Positions 32,126-41,120 of a stretch of 47,849 bases of DNA are shown in pieces; within the stretch, counting starts at the first letter, position 1; each line of letters begins with the position of its first letter. Under the pieces are notes generated by a model. The model made no database searches. It was not told where the DNA came from and was given only the letters and a program-made list of their open reading frames with translations. The position numbers and the translations under genes are program-made. The stretch lies in the NCBI GenBank assembly GCA_002381185.1, contig DFOA01000065.1, forward strand, positions 110,182 through 158,030. Reading direction: 5' to 3'. Source of the DNA: Firmicutes bacterium UBA3553. Its GTDB lineage: Bacteria > Bacillota > Clostridia > Tissierellales > Sedimentibacteraceae.

Positions 32126-33478
32126 TTAATGAAGTATAGGTAAAAATCCCATGGCAACCAAGATTGCTATTGTTGTAATCGGTATTACGAACCATACTAT
32201 TAACGGCATAAATATCTTTTGCGGTTCAGCCCCGGTTAAGCCGCATCCTATAAATAATGCTCCTGATGCCGGTGGTGATGCACCTTCTGTTGAAGCAACC
32301 ACAAGTAAAGCTACGGCTGCAGCTAAGGGGGTTACACCTGCATAAACTAAAATTGCATGAGATACTATACCTACTGATGTCAAGGTTGCTGTCGATGATA
32401 AAGGACCTGCAACTATAGCAAGTAATACACATATAATAATTACCGTTAAAAGCTTGGATAATTGTAAACCATCCAGTAAAGTAACAATATCATTCGCCAG
32501 CCCTAATTTAGATATAATATTTGCGGCAGCAAATACAAATAGCAATAACCCTCCTATACTCTTAAAATGCGGCAATAATTCTTTTATGAAATTATCTTTG
32601 GTTTGTAATCTTGCTTTAATACCTTTGTAATCAAGTAAGAGTATGAACAATGTCATTAGGGTTGGTATCCAAACTAAAATATTTATGCTGTCAATTGCTT
32701 CGCTCCAAATTTCCGATTTATTAATAAAAAATTCGGCCAAAGGTCCCATTGTTAATGCAACAGGTATAATTGCACCTAAAAAGATCAATGCAGATTTGCC
32801 ATTTTTGCTTAAAACTTCTAAAATCGGACTTGCTTCTCCCTGAATGGAAGCTTGTATGTTATTCTTTCTGACATAGTAATGGATATAAACCATTCTCCAA
32901 ATTACCTGATATAATCCCGTTATAAACAATGCCACATATAACTGTCCCTCAGATACGGCACCAACTACAGTCGGAAATGCCAATACTATGAAAAGAGATG
33001 AGCTTGGAGGAAATCCCGCCCCCAGACCGCCGTTGCCTGCAATTAAAGTAGCGGCTGCTTCTTTGGACCAACCTGATTTTAATAACCATTGTGCAGTAAA
33101 TGATCCGGATGTAGCTGCATTAGGCGAATTACCGCCGGACAGCATTCCCAATACAGATGATAATACTGTATTTACATATGCCGGTCCTCCTTTTAACTTT
33201 CCAAACATACGATTTAATATATTTAATAAACCATCCAACACATTAGAATTCTGTAACAAATATGACATAAATACAAAGGCTAATGAAGCAAATAAAACTT
33301 CATAATTTAAAGCGTATTTAAGACCGCCTATTAGTAGATTCAATGCCTCCTTTCCGCCAAATAATGATGATATTATCATGCCTATAAACATTGCTTCGCC
33401 AATGTTTCTTTTTACTTTGACACTCCAAAAAATAATCAGAACTATAAATATAATCATGGCTGTAAGACCAGTACCCAT
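32126..33478 (-). CDS. TRAP-DctM/GntP-like permease (ion transporter superfamily)
   Basis: A 450-residue carrier with about 11-12 membrane helices. Two inverted-repeat motifs characteristic of the DctM/GntP/CitM (IT) superfamily are visible: GNGGLGAGFPPSSSLFIVLAF (first half, read in two parts) and STEGASPPASGALFIGCGL (second half), each with the paired-proline helix break at a substrate-binding site. These transporters import carboxylates or sugar acids. There is no DctP binding protein and no normal DctQ in the window. ATG 33478 follows AGGAGGTTGCAT; a TTG 6 bases upstream is rejected. Placed in one operon with an aldolase and a dehydrogenase, it probably imports the pathway substrate. Confidence 0.82.
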   Translation of the reverse strand: MGTGLTAMIIFIVLIIFWSVKVKRNIGEAMFIGMIISSLFGGKEALNLLIGGLKYALNYEVLFASLAFVFMSYLLQNSNVLDGLLNILNRMFGKLKGGPAYVNTVLSSVLGMLSGGNSPNAATSGSFTAQWLLKSGWSKEAAATLIAGNGGLGAGFPPSSSLFIVLAFPTVVGAVSEGQLYVALFITGLYQVIWRMVYIHYYVRKNNIQASIQGEASPILEVLSKNGKSALIFLGAIIPVALTMGPLAEFFINKSEIWSEAIDSINILVWIPTLMTLFILLLDYKGIKARLQTKDNFIKELLPHFKSIGGLLLFVFAAANIISKLGLANDIVTLLDGLQLSKLLTVIIICVLLAIVAGPLSSTATLTSVGIVSHAILVYAGVTPLAAAVALLVVASTEGASPPASGALFIGCGLTGAEPQKIFMPLIVWFVIPITTIAILVAMGFLPILH

Positions 33479-33508
33479 ATGCAACCTCCTGAGTTAGTAA
33501 TATTTATT

Positions 33509-34210
33509 TTAATATTCAAAATATCCGTCTATTATTTCTGTGCTTTTTTTCTTTAATGATTCTTCGACCCAATTTCTATTTGCGGTACCATTTTTAGCAG
33601 CTTCTACTTTAGCAGAATCTGTTTTCGCATATTCAATTGATGCCTGTAATATTTCTTCGGCATATTTTGCAGGAATTACTATTACACCGTCAGCGTCTCC
33701 TAAAATTATATCTCCAGGCATAACTGCTATATTTCCAATGGAAATGGGTACATTTATTTCGCCGGGGCCTTCCTTATATGGTCCTCCAGGTGTAGAACCT
33801 GTGCAATATAAATGAAAATCCATTTCAGAAATTTCTTTAATATCTCGAATAGGTCCATCCAAGACAATTCCGCCGACCTTTTTAGTATATTTAGCATAGG
33901 CAGCCATAATTTCACCCATTAATGATTGGGAGCGGTCACCTTCATTTGAAACAACTATGATATCACCTTCCTGTGCCATATCTAATGCTTTATGGAGCAT
34001 TAAATTATCTCCGGGTCTGGCTTTAACAGTGAGTGCCGGACCTGCCATGATTGGTGAAACAGGTGATCCAACAAGTTTGATTTCTGAATTTAAAGCACAT
34101 AATCTTGACATAGTGTCGGCTACGTTTGCAGCCGGTAAATTCTTGAATGCTTCTATTATATCTTTATCTGGCAAGTTTCTTTTTAAAAATACTCTATTTC
34201 CTACGCTCAT
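33509..34210 (-). CDS. RraA/HMG-CHA aldolase family protein
   Basis: The 233-residue product belongs to the RraA-like family, which includes 4-hydroxy-4-methyl-2-oxoglutarate / 4-carboxy-4-hydroxy-2-oxoadipate aldolases and oxaloacetate decarboxylases. Key motifs are seen: NVADTMSR near the start, GPALTVKARPGDNLMLHKA, and GGIVLDGPIRD, where Arg and Asp bind substrate and the divalent metal; GDADGVIVIP closes the fold. It is longer than true RNase E inhibitor RraA (about 160), and this organism type has no need for that role, so an aldolase/decarboxylase producing pyruvate is favoured. ATG 34210 follows AAGGAGTAAATAAG, 25 bases after the dehydrogenase stop. Middle gene of the sigma-54 operon. 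Confidence 0.85.
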   Translation of the reverse strand: MSVGNRVFLKRNLPDKDIIEAFKNLPAANVADTMSRLCALNSEIKLVGSPVSPIMAGPALTVKARPGDNLMLHKALDMAQEGDIIVVSNEGDRSQSLMGEIMAAYAKYTKKVGGIVLDGPIRDIKEISEMDFHLYCTGSTPGGPYKEGPGEINVPISIGNIAVMPGDIILGDADGVIVIPAKYAEEILQASIEYAKTDSAKVEAAKNGTANRNWVEESLKKKSTEIIDGYFEY

Positions 34211-34235
34211 CTTATTTACTCCTTATGATGTTTAA

Positions 34236-35207
34236 TTATTTATTTATCATATCTCTTAATTCGGGAACTACATATTGCGGTGTTCTGCCGGCTAAAAAAT
34301 CATCTATTCCAATTGCACAATGAAGAGAAGACCTTATAGTGGCTTCTTCTGTTGCTGCGCCAATATGCGGAGCTGTTAAAACATTGTCCAGATACAGCAA
34401 CGGATTGTTTTTATCAACAGGTTCTTCTTTCAAAACATCTAAAGCAGCTCCTGCAATTTGCTTGTTCAATAATGCATTATATAAAGCAGATTCATCTACT
34501 ATAGACCCTCTTGAGGTATTTATTAAAAATGCTGTTTCTTTCATTAATTCAAATTCCTTAGCGCCTACACTGTTAACTGTGTCCTTAGTGGCTGGAACAT
34601 GTAAAGAAACATAGTCGCTGTCGGTAAATATTTCATTTCTGTCTTCTATTAATTTAATATACTCTGACAAGTTTTCTTTTTTTGCAAAAGGATCATAAGC
34701 TATAACATTCATGCCAAATCCAAGTGCTGCTTTTTCCGCTACAAGAGTTCCTATATTGCCTGTTCCTATTAAACCGAGAGTTTTGCCGTTTAATTCATTT
34801 TTTTTAGTTTTCATTTTAGCATAATAATAATCGTCAATATACGTTTTCTGTACCAATTTAAAATTCCTTGAACAATAAAGCATATAAAATATAGTTAACT
34901 CCGAAACGGACATACTGTTTGCTCCGGGGGCGTTTAATACTAATACGTTATGTTTTCGCGCTGATTCTAAATCAACTCCATCATAACCGGCTCCATGTCT
35001 GGCTACAACTTTTAACTTAGGTGCGGCATCAAATATTTTATCAGTTATTTTAGAAAGCCTAACAATCATCGCATCACAATCTGCTATGTCATTTATAATA
35101 TCTTCCTCTGTCATGCCACTTCCATCAACTATAACATATCCCTTTGATATAAGATAATCCCTCCCTTCTTTCATTATTGGTTGTGGTAACAAAACCTTAT
35201 ATGCCAT
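34236..35207 (-). CDS. D-isomer-specific 2-hydroxyacid dehydrogenase
   Basis: A 323-residue NAD(P)-dependent dehydrogenase of the SerA/hydroxypyruvate reductase group. The Rossmann motif GLIGTGNIGTLVAEKA (about residues 147-162) is followed by YDPF; the catalytic triad is visible as Arg in NTSRGSIVD, Glu in LKEEPVD and His in APHIGAATEEA. It lacks the C-terminal ACT domain of regulated phosphoglycerate dehydrogenases, in line with a catabolic role on a 2-oxo or 2-hydroxy acid. The start is ATG 35207 with AAAAAGGAGGATAAA upstream. It is the first gene after the -24/-12 promoter at 35296-35311. Confidence 0.92.
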   Translation of the reverse strand: MAYKVLLPQPIMKEGRDYLISKGYVIVDGSGMTEEDIINDIADCDAMIVRLSKITDKIFDAAPKLKVVARHGAGYDGVDLESARKHNVLVLNAPGANSMSVSELTIFYMLYCSRNFKLVQKTYIDDYYYAKMKTKKNELNGKTLGLIGTGNIGTLVAEKAALGFGMNVIAYDPFAKKENLSEYIKLIEDRNEIFTDSDYVSLHVPATKDTVNSVGAKEFELMKETAFLINTSRGSIVDESALYNALLNKQIAGAALDVLKEEPVDKNNPLLYLDNVLTAPHIGAATEEATIRSSLHCAIGIDDFLAGRTPQYVVPELRDMINK

Positions 35208-35295
35208 TTTATCCTCCTTTTTACGGTGTATAAGTTTAATAACTAAAATGAAATATATTAATAATTTACTTATACAGCCTTGTACATGAAATAAG

Positions 35296-35311
35296 AGCAA
35301 ATAGCGTGCCA
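35296..35311 (-). promoter_or_regulatory. Sigma-54 promoter of the hydroxyacid operon
   Basis: On the minus strand, TGGCACGCTATTTGCT matches the sigma-54 consensus TGGCAC-N5-TTGC(A/T) at every fixed position, including the -24 GG and -12 GC. Transcription would start near 35285, about 78 bases before the dehydrogenase ATG. A sigma-54 activator gene starts 200 bases away in the opposite direction. Confidence 0.92.
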
Positions 35312-35426
35312 AAAACCGGCATATGGGATTTGTGATAAAACTATCAAATTGATATGTTGAAAAATACAGCTTTTTGTAAGTAATTATTTTTAATTGCTAC
35401 ACTTGTTCACATAAATCATGGAAATG

Positions 35427-35455
35427 TTGACATTGTTAATTTAGCATGATAATAT
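35427..35455 (+). promoter_or_regulatory. Sigma-A promoter of the PrpR-type activator gene
   Basis: TTGACA (35427-35432), 17-base spacer, TAATAT (35450-35455), 57 bases before the ATG. Confidence 0.65.
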
Positions 35456-35471
35456 GCAAATGTGAAATGAT

Positions 35472-35491
35472 ATGAAATACGAACATTTCAT
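35472..35491. promoter_or_regulatory. Candidate activator binding palindrome
   Basis: ATGAAAT-ACGAAC-ATTTCAT is a 7-6-7 perfect inverted repeat about 165 bases upstream of the sigma-54 promoter and just after the activator's own promoter. The position suits an enhancer site for the activator and simultaneous autorepression. Confidence 0.45.
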
Positions 35492-35511
35492 AAGTGAAAT
35501 GGAGGCGTAAA

Positions 35512-37392
35512 ATGAATAAGTCTAAAGATATAATAATATTTTCAGCTTCTAAAGCTTTTACTGAAATATCATATAAAATTATTGATGAGAAACAACTGCA
35601 TGATCTAATAGAGGTTATAGAAATTACCGGCAGCGCAGTTATAGATATAGCGCAAAAATCTGTGGAAAATGGTACAAAGATATTTATAGCTAGAGGAAGA
35701 AATGTTACACTGCTGCGAAATAATTTATCAGTACCTATAATTAACGTACAGTACACCTATGAGGATGTTTACAATACCATTGCAAGAGCTGATTGCATAC
35801 ATGAAAATATTGCACTGGTAGGTTTTGATGAAGCATATGACATGATGATTAAGTTTAGGGAAATATCAGGCTACAATGTTCAGGTAATAGGACCTAAGTC
35901 CGTTGACAATATTGAATATGATATCAGTAATTTTATAAAGCCCAATACGGAAGTATTGGTTGGAGGTATTTCTGTAAAAAGAGTTGCAGATATTTATAAT
36001 CTCAAACATATTATGCTCGATGTGGATATAAATTCTCTGAAAATTGCAGTTAACAGCGCATTAAATATTTTATCAACAAATTATGAAAAAGATAAACACA
36101 TACAAACAATATTGACCACTATTAACGGGATTACCGAAGCCATAATAAATTTTAATAACAATGGCGAAATAATATTCTTGAATAATCTAGCAAAAAAGAT
36201 ATTTAAAGAATATAGTGATGATGAAATAAGGAAAACATTGGTTTCTTCAATTGAAGAAAATGTAATTTTTTCTAAGGGTAATCCCATTTTTGATAAAGTT
36301 TTAAGCATTAATGATAAAAATTACATTGTAAATCTTAAACCTGTAATATATCAAAATCAAGTACAAAGCGTGATAGCTATAATATATAATGCAAATTACA
36401 TTCAAGAAGGAGAAAAACAATTAAGAATAAAATTTAATACTAAAGGCTATATAGCAAAAAATTCATTCAATAATATTATCGGGGAAAGCAAAATATTAAA
36501 AGATGAAATTGCAAAAGCTAAAAAATATGCTAAAACTAACAATGCCATATTAATAAGCGGTGAAACAGGAACCGGAAAAGAGATATTTGCCCAGAGCATT
36601 CATAATTCAAGTACAAGAGCTGATGAGCCTTTTGTTGCAATTAATTGCGCTGCTTTGCCGGATTCGATTTTAGAGAGTGAATTATTCGGATATGCGAAAG
36701 GTGCTTTTACAGGTGCAAATAAAGAAGGAAAAATGGGAATATTCGAACTGGCACATAACGGAACGGTTTTTTTGGATGAAATCGGAGAAATGAACATTAA
36801 TATTCAAGCAAAAATATTAAGGGTTTTGCAGGAAAAAGAAATAAGCAGATTGGGAGATAATAAGGTAATTCCTATTGACGTAAGAATTATCAGTGCTACA
36901 AATAAAAATCTTCATGATTTAATTGAAGAAAAAAAGTTCAGAGAAGATCTATATTACAGATTAGCTGTTCTTGAATTAAATATACCCCCATTAAACCAAC
37001 GCTTGGATGATATACCTTACCTGGTTGATTATTATATAAATAAGAATAATTATAATGTTTCATTTTCCAATGAGGCAATTCAATTGCTCTGTTCAGGCAA
37101 ATATAACGGAAACATACGCCAATTGTTCAATATTTTAGAGCGAGCTATAGTTCTATCAGATAGCAACAATATTTCAGTAAATGATTTAAGAAACATAGTA
37201 GATGTAAAAAGCCTTAACCTTATATCGATTGAAAATTCTTCATTGAAAAATTCAAATTATGATTATGAGAAAAACAAAATAAAGAGCATTTTGGACAAGA
37301 ATTCCGGCAACAGAAAAAAGACGGCTGAAGAACTAAACATAAGTCTTACTACCTTATGGAGAAAAATCCGAAAGTACAACATAAATCAGTAA
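35512..37392 (+). CDS. Sigma-54-dependent activator, PrpR type
   Basis: A 626-residue enhancer-binding protein. The N-terminal domain (about 5-175) is of the PrpR_N sensory type (IARGRNVTLLRNNLSVPIIN, PIG-like FDEAYDM), which binds small organic acids or acyl-CoA-type ligands. A PAS-like domain (about 190-300) follows, then a full AAA+ domain: Walker A GETGTGKE, sigma-54 loop GAFTGA, Walker B GTVFLDEIGE, arginine finger region FREDLYYRL. A Fis-type HTH closes the protein (NRKKTAEELNISLTTLWRKI). ATG 35512 follows ATGGAGGCGTAAA; an upstream GTG is less likely. It is divergent from the sigma-54 promoter of the hydroxyacid operon and is almost certainly its activator. Confidence 0.95.
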   Translation: MNKSKDIIIFSASKAFTEISYKIIDEKQLHDLIEVIEITGSAVIDIAQKSVENGTKIFIARGRNVTLLRNNLSVPIINVQYTYEDVYNTIARADCIHENIALVGFDEAYDMMIKFREISGYNVQVIGPKSVDNIEYDISNFIKPNTEVLVGGISVKRVADIYNLKHIMLDVDINSLKIAVNSALNILSTNYEKDKHIQTILTTINGITEAIINFNNNGEIIFLNNLAKKIFKEYSDDEIRKTLVSSIEENVIFSKGNPIFDKVLSINDKNYIVNLKPVIYQNQVQSVIAIIYNANYIQEGEKQLRIKFNTKGYIAKNSFNNIIGESKILKDEIAKAKKYAKTNNAILISGETGTGKEIFAQSIHNSSTRADEPFVAINCAALPDSILESELFGYAKGAFTGANKEGKMGIFELAHNGTVFLDEIGEMNINIQAKILRVLQEKEISRLGDNKVIPIDVRIISATNKNLHDLIEEKKFREDLYYRLAVLELNIPPLNQRLDDIPYLVDYYINKNNYNVSFSNEAIQLLCSGKYNGNIRQLFNILERAIVLSDSNNISVNDLRNIVDVKSLNLISIENSSLKNSNYDYEKNKIKSILDKNSGNRKKTAEELNISLTTLWRKIRKYNINQ

Positions 37393-37412
37393 ATATATTT
37401 TTAAATAAGCTA

Positions 37413-37441
37413 TTGACAACATTATCCTCCGCACGTATAAT
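37413..37441 (+). promoter_or_regulatory. Sigma-A promoter of the ABC-2 exporter operon
   Basis: TTGACA (37413-37418), 17-base spacer, TATAAT (37436-37441): full consensus. Transcription starts near 37448. Confidence 0.85.
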
Positions 37442-37464
37442 ACGCACAAATTTAAAAGAAATGC

Positions 37465-37492
37465 ATTTGATTAACCACAAGGCTAATCAAAT
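37465..37492. promoter_or_regulatory. Inverted repeat in the exporter leader, candidate operator
   Basis: ATTTGATTA (37465-37473) and TAATCAAAT (37484-37492) form a perfect 9-bp inverted repeat with a 10-base spacer, about +17 to +45 of the transcript. It is the natural candidate site for the ArsR-type regulator encoded at the end of this operon. Confidence 0.6.
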
Positions 37493-37511
37493 CGCATAAA
37501 TGGAGGGGGAA

Positions 37512-38324
37512 ATGGATTTAAAGGTTTTAACGGGCACCTTAAAAAAGAACTTATTAATTAAGTATAGGGCGTATCCCGTAAGTTTTTTTGTTGGCAATAC
37601 ATTGACGGGACTATATACAGTTCTGGGTGCATGGCTGATGTATAAATTCCTGTTTGAAGGAAATCTGGCATCAGATTTCAGCGAATTTACCGGAACAGGT
37701 GATTATATAAGCTATGTTATAGTAGGAAGCTTGACTTATTTATTTGTTGTCAGAACCTGCCTTAATGTGAGCAGAAGCCTTATTACAGAGCTAAGAGAGG
37801 GAACATTGGAAAGTTTAATGCTTGCACCATTCAGAAGAGTAGAATATTTTCTTGGCAATATGCTTGTTCAGACCGTTACAACATCGTTGGAAATTATGGT
37901 CTCGCTTATTATAGCAATACCATTCGGAATTAATTTCAGCAGCAGTAATTTGGGCAGCTTTGTCGTTGTTTCAATAATATCACTTTATGCTTTCTTTGGA
38001 GTATCCATGGTATTAGGATGTATCATGCTTTATACCCGGGATACATACATATCGCAAAATACTTTGTTTGCATTCTTGTTTTTAGTATGTGGAATATCAT
38101 TTCCTCCTCAGTATTTACCTGCCTGGTTAAGAATATTTGCTGATTTTATTCCAGTTACCAAGGGGGTAACACTAATACGGAATACCTTATTATTGGGTAT
38201 GGGAATAAAAGAGCAGGTTTTTGAAGTGCTGAGTATTTTAATATTAAGCACCATATATATTGCTGCAGGATTCAAGCTTATGGAAAGGTGCGAAAAATTT
38301 GCACTTGAAAAAATAAATGGATAA
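37512..38324 (+). CDS. ABC-2 type permease (first)
   Basis: A 270-residue membrane protein with six helices in the ABC-2 pattern (long cytoplasmic N-terminal amphipathic start LTGTLKKNLLIKYRAYP, coupling region ELREGTLESLMLAPFRR, and a conserved GISFPPQYLPAWLRIFADFIP loop near the C-terminus). It pairs with the ATPase 10 bases downstream and a second permease to form an exporter; such systems carry drugs, peptides or lipids. ATG 37512 follows TGGAGGGGGAA; an in-frame ATG 12 bases upstream would place this site inside the gene. Confidence 0.9.
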   Translation: MDLKVLTGTLKKNLLIKYRAYPVSFFVGNTLTGLYTVLGAWLMYKFLFEGNLASDFSEFTGTGDYISYVIVGSLTYLFVVRTCLNVSRSLITELREGTLESLMLAPFRRVEYFLGNMLVQTVTTSLEIMVSLIIAIPFGINFSSSNLGSFVVVSIISLYAFFGVSMVLGCIMLYTRDTYISQNTLFAFLFLVCGISFPPQYLPAWLRIFADFIPVTKGVTLIRNTLLLGMGIKEQVFEVLSILILSTIYIAAGFKLMERCEKFALEKING

Positions 38325-38334
38325 GGAGCAGAGT

Positions 38335-39303
38335 ATGATTATAGCAGAACATTTACAAAAAACATACACGGTTAAAGCAGGTAAGGGGTTATTTAGAGAA
38401 AAGCAGGAAGTAAAGGCAGTAAAGGATATATCTATGCAAATAGAAAAGGGGAAAATTGTAGGACTTCTCGGAATTAACGGAGCAGGAAAAACAACAACAA
38501 TAAAAATGCTGACTACTTTATTGTCACCAACATCCGGAACATATTTTATGGATGATATTGATGCAATAAAATATCCTGTTGAAATAAAGAAACGTATTAA
38601 TATGATAGCCGGCGGTGAAAGAATGATATATTGGCGTCTTACAGCTTATGAAAACCTCTGGTATTATGGTCAGATATATAATGTACCTAATAAAGCGCTA
38701 AAGGAGAGAATAGATAATCTACTGAATTTAGTCGGGTTGGAAGGCAAGAAGAACATTCCGGTTGAAACCTTTTCAAAAGGTATGAAACAAAGACTTCAAA
38801 TAGCTCGTGGATTAATCAACGACCCCCAATATTTATTCCTTGATGAACCGACAATAGGGTTGGATGCAGTTGTTTCAAAGGAGCTGAGAAAGCATATTAA
38901 AAACCTTGCTAAGGAGCAAAACAAGGGGATTCTTTTAACTTCTCATTATATGGGAGAAATAGAGGAACTGTGTGACTATATCTACATATTGAATGACGGA
39001 AGTTTAATAAAACAAGGAACCGTAAGGGAGCTGGCAGCAGAAACTTTTAATCGAAAAAACTATGTGTTGAAATTATACGAGCATAACAATGACATTATAA
39101 GATGCCTTGAAAATAGAGTAAAGGTTATTGACCCTACCATCATAGTCAAGGATGACAATGAAAGCATATATATTAACAGCAAAGAAAATATCTCAATGGA
39201 ATTGTCAAAGGCATGTGCTGCAGAAGGTTTATATATCAGAGAAATGTATGAAAAGGAACCCCAGCTTGAAGATACCATAATTCGTCTTTCAAAGGGGGCA
39301 TAA
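38335..39303 (+). CDS. ABC exporter ATP-binding protein
   Basis: A 322-residue ATPase with Walker A GINGAGKT, Q-loop region, signature FSKGMKQRLQ, Walker B YLFLDEPTIGLD and switch His in LLTSHYMGEIEEL. A C-terminal extension (about 240-322) is of the kind found in drug/polysaccharide ABC-2 exporters of the NatA/CcmA group. ATG 38335 follows AAGGAGCAGAGT. It stands between two permease genes, so the functional unit is probably a heterodimeric membrane part with two copies of this ATPase. Substrate not known. Confidence 0.95.
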   Translation: MIIAEHLQKTYTVKAGKGLFREKQEVKAVKDISMQIEKGKIVGLLGINGAGKTTTIKMLTTLLSPTSGTYFMDDIDAIKYPVEIKKRINMIAGGERMIYWRLTAYENLWYYGQIYNVPNKALKERIDNLLNLVGLEGKKNIPVETFSKGMKQRLQIARGLINDPQYLFLDEPTIGLDAVVSKELRKHIKNLAKEQNKGILLTSHYMGEIEELCDYIYILNDGSLIKQGTVRELAAETFNRKNYVLKLYEHNNDIIRCLENRVKVIDPTIIVKDDNESIYINSKENISMELSKACAAEGLYIREMYEKEPQLEDTIIRLSKGA

Positions 39304-39304
39304 T

Positions 39305-40114
39305 ATGAAGGCATTTATTAAAACCTTTACAGCTGAAATGAGGAAGCAGCATAAAAATTATTTCCACAGCAAGATGATATACATATCTTTGTTCGTATGG
39401 CCAGTTTTAAGTTTCATTACAACCTATTACAGCTTTAAGGCTTTTGATATTAAAAACATCAAAGCATCTTACATAACACCAGAAAATGTGATAGTATATT
39501 TATTAATAGGATATATGTGTATGAGCTTTTTCAGATCCCTGGTACAGTCATCGTGGAGCTTTTCCTTTGAGAGAATCAGCGGAACTTTGGAGCTTATTTA
39601 CCTTTCACCTGCCTACAGGGCGGCCGTATTGCTCGGAAATGCGGTGTCATCTCTGTTTGAAAGTATTTTTGTGATGGTAGTTTTCTCTGTCTTTATATTA
39701 ATAATGAACAGTGAAGTTGTATATATGAAAATTATGACATGCATCGTCGTATTTCTGATCATTACGGGAATGGCAGTTATGTGGGGTATGTTTCTCAATT
39801 CACTTTTCTTATTTTCCAGGGATACTGATTTTCTATTTACAATTCTGGAGGAACCAATGGAATTATTTTCAGGCGTTAAAGTTCCGACTGCATTGTTTCC
39901 GTTATGGGCAAAAGCAATCAGTGTGATATTTCCATTGACATATGCAATCGAGGCGGCAAGAAGAGTTGTGCTTATGGGAAGTTCGCTTTATGACATTCGT
40001 GGATTTACGGGCACAGGAATTTTAATAATGTCTGTATTGTTTACATTAATCATGATAATTGTTAAAATAGTAGAAAGACATTTACGTATAACGGGAAACA
40101 TAACTCTTTTTTAG
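39305..40114 (+). CDS. ABC-2 type permease (second)
   Basis: A 269-residue membrane protein with six helices, similar in layout to the first permease (cytoplasmic start FTAEMRKQHKNYFHSKM, coupling segment FERISGTLELIYLSPAYR, and loop GVKVPTALFPLWAKAISVIFPLT). The start ATG at 39305 lies one base after the ATPase stop, so it is translationally coupled. The two permeases share motif order but differ in sequence, which points to an old duplication and a heteromeric transporter. Confidence 0.9.
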   Translation: MKAFIKTFTAEMRKQHKNYFHSKMIYISLFVWPVLSFITTYYSFKAFDIKNIKASYITPENVIVYLLIGYMCMSFFRSLVQSSWSFSFERISGTLELIYLSPAYRAAVLLGNAVSSLFESIFVMVVFSVFILIMNSEVVYMKIMTCIVVFLIITGMAVMWGMFLNSLFLFSRDTDFLFTILEEPMELFSGVKVPTALFPLWAKAISVIFPLTYAIEAARRVVLMGSSLYDIRGFTGTGILIMSVLFTLIMIIVKIVERHLRITGNITLF

Positions 40115-40123
40115 GATAATAAT

Positions 40124-41080
40124 ATGAATATTGGATTTTGTTACGAAAATGATATAAATGTGGAATTTACATTTTCTCCGCTGTCAGAAATGCTTGCTTC
40201 AATGCATGTTTTATCAAAACCCGAGCATCATTTAGACAGAATGAAATGGGTCAGAGCAACTACAGAAGAAATGCCAGATAAGCTTTTAGAGGATATCAGA
40301 AAATATGGTTCCATTACAAATGAATGGCTGATTGTTATGGATTTTTCCGTAATAAGTCCCTATAGCGAATTGTGCATTACGGATGCATTGAAAGAACTTG
40401 AAAAACTAAGTTTATATAAATGGAATAGGGTTTATAAACCGTATGATAAAAGTATTTCCGTGGAAGAAAAAAGTAATATTATTGATATTATGAAAAGATA
40501 CTATGAAATTGTATTTTCACACGAAATTAATTTTCTCCAGCCTTTCCTTATCCATACTATAAAAAGAGAAATAAAAACATATAGGGAAGAGGGCTTACTT
40601 AACAGAATTGATAAGATACATGAAAGGATTGAAATAAAAGAAACTGAAATAATTTTACATAAAAATAAAGAATATCGTTTTGATGTAAAGAAATTGAGTA
40701 AAATTTCAATTACGGCAAGTACATTTATAAGCCCGCATCTGTTAATGTATGAAGATAAAGGAATATTATATTTAACTATACTGGTTTTAATGGAGGAAAA
40801 AGAGGAAACTGTTCCGGCTGATTTGGTTAATCTTTTAAAAGCATTGGGAGATGAGACACGTCTTAAGATACTTCATGAAATGAGAAAAGAACCTGCTGCA
40901 ACTCAAAGCCTGGCTGTTAATCTTAAGCTGACAGAAGCGGGAATATCAAAACATTTGAAAGTATTAAGCAGTGCGGGCCTTGTAAATAAAGTAAGGCAGG
41001 GGAATTATATGATGTACAGCATCAATAAAGATGCCATAGATTATATTCCTTATAAATTGTATGAATATATTATGAGATAA
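40124..41080 (+). CDS. ArsR-type regulator with a large N-terminal sensor region (DUF5937-like)
   Basis: The 318-residue protein carries an unrecognised N-terminal region (about 1-220), rich in helix and aromatic residues (FCYENDINVEFTFSPLSEML; SMHVLSKPEHH), and a C-terminal ArsR winged helix (about 228-318: LLKALGDETRLKILHEM, TEAGISKHLKVLSSAGLV, RQGNYMMYSI). No C-x-C metal site is present, so it should sense something else, perhaps the exporter substrate. It starts 9 bases after the second permease and is the natural autoregulator of the operon, probably acting at 37465-37492. The N-terminal region resembles the domain seen in other ArsR fusions near ABC-2 exporters. Confidence 0.85.
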   Translation: MNIGFCYENDINVEFTFSPLSEMLASMHVLSKPEHHLDRMKWVRATTEEMPDKLLEDIRKYGSITNEWLIVMDFSVISPYSELCITDALKELEKLSLYKWNRVYKPYDKSISVEEKSNIIDIMKRYYEIVFSHEINFLQPFLIHTIKREIKTYREEGLLNRIDKIHERIEIKETEIILHKNKEYRFDVKKLSKISITASTFISPHLLMYEDKGILYLTILVLMEEKEETVPADLVNLLKALGDETRLKILHEMRKEPAATQSLAVNLKLTEAGISKHLKVLSSAGLVNKVRQGNYMMYSINKDAIDYIPYKLYEYIMR

Positions 41081-41120
41081 CGGTTGGATATAAACAAATA
41101 CCACAATGACGGAGATAAAA

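Noticed and set aside
31836..33478. Complete TRAP transporter
   Set aside because: No DctP binding protein or normal DctQ is present, so only a DctM/GntP-like permease can be supported.
35494..35511. Upstream GTG start of the PrpR-type activator
   Set aside because: It would place the GGAGG ribosome binding site of ATG 35512 inside the coding region.
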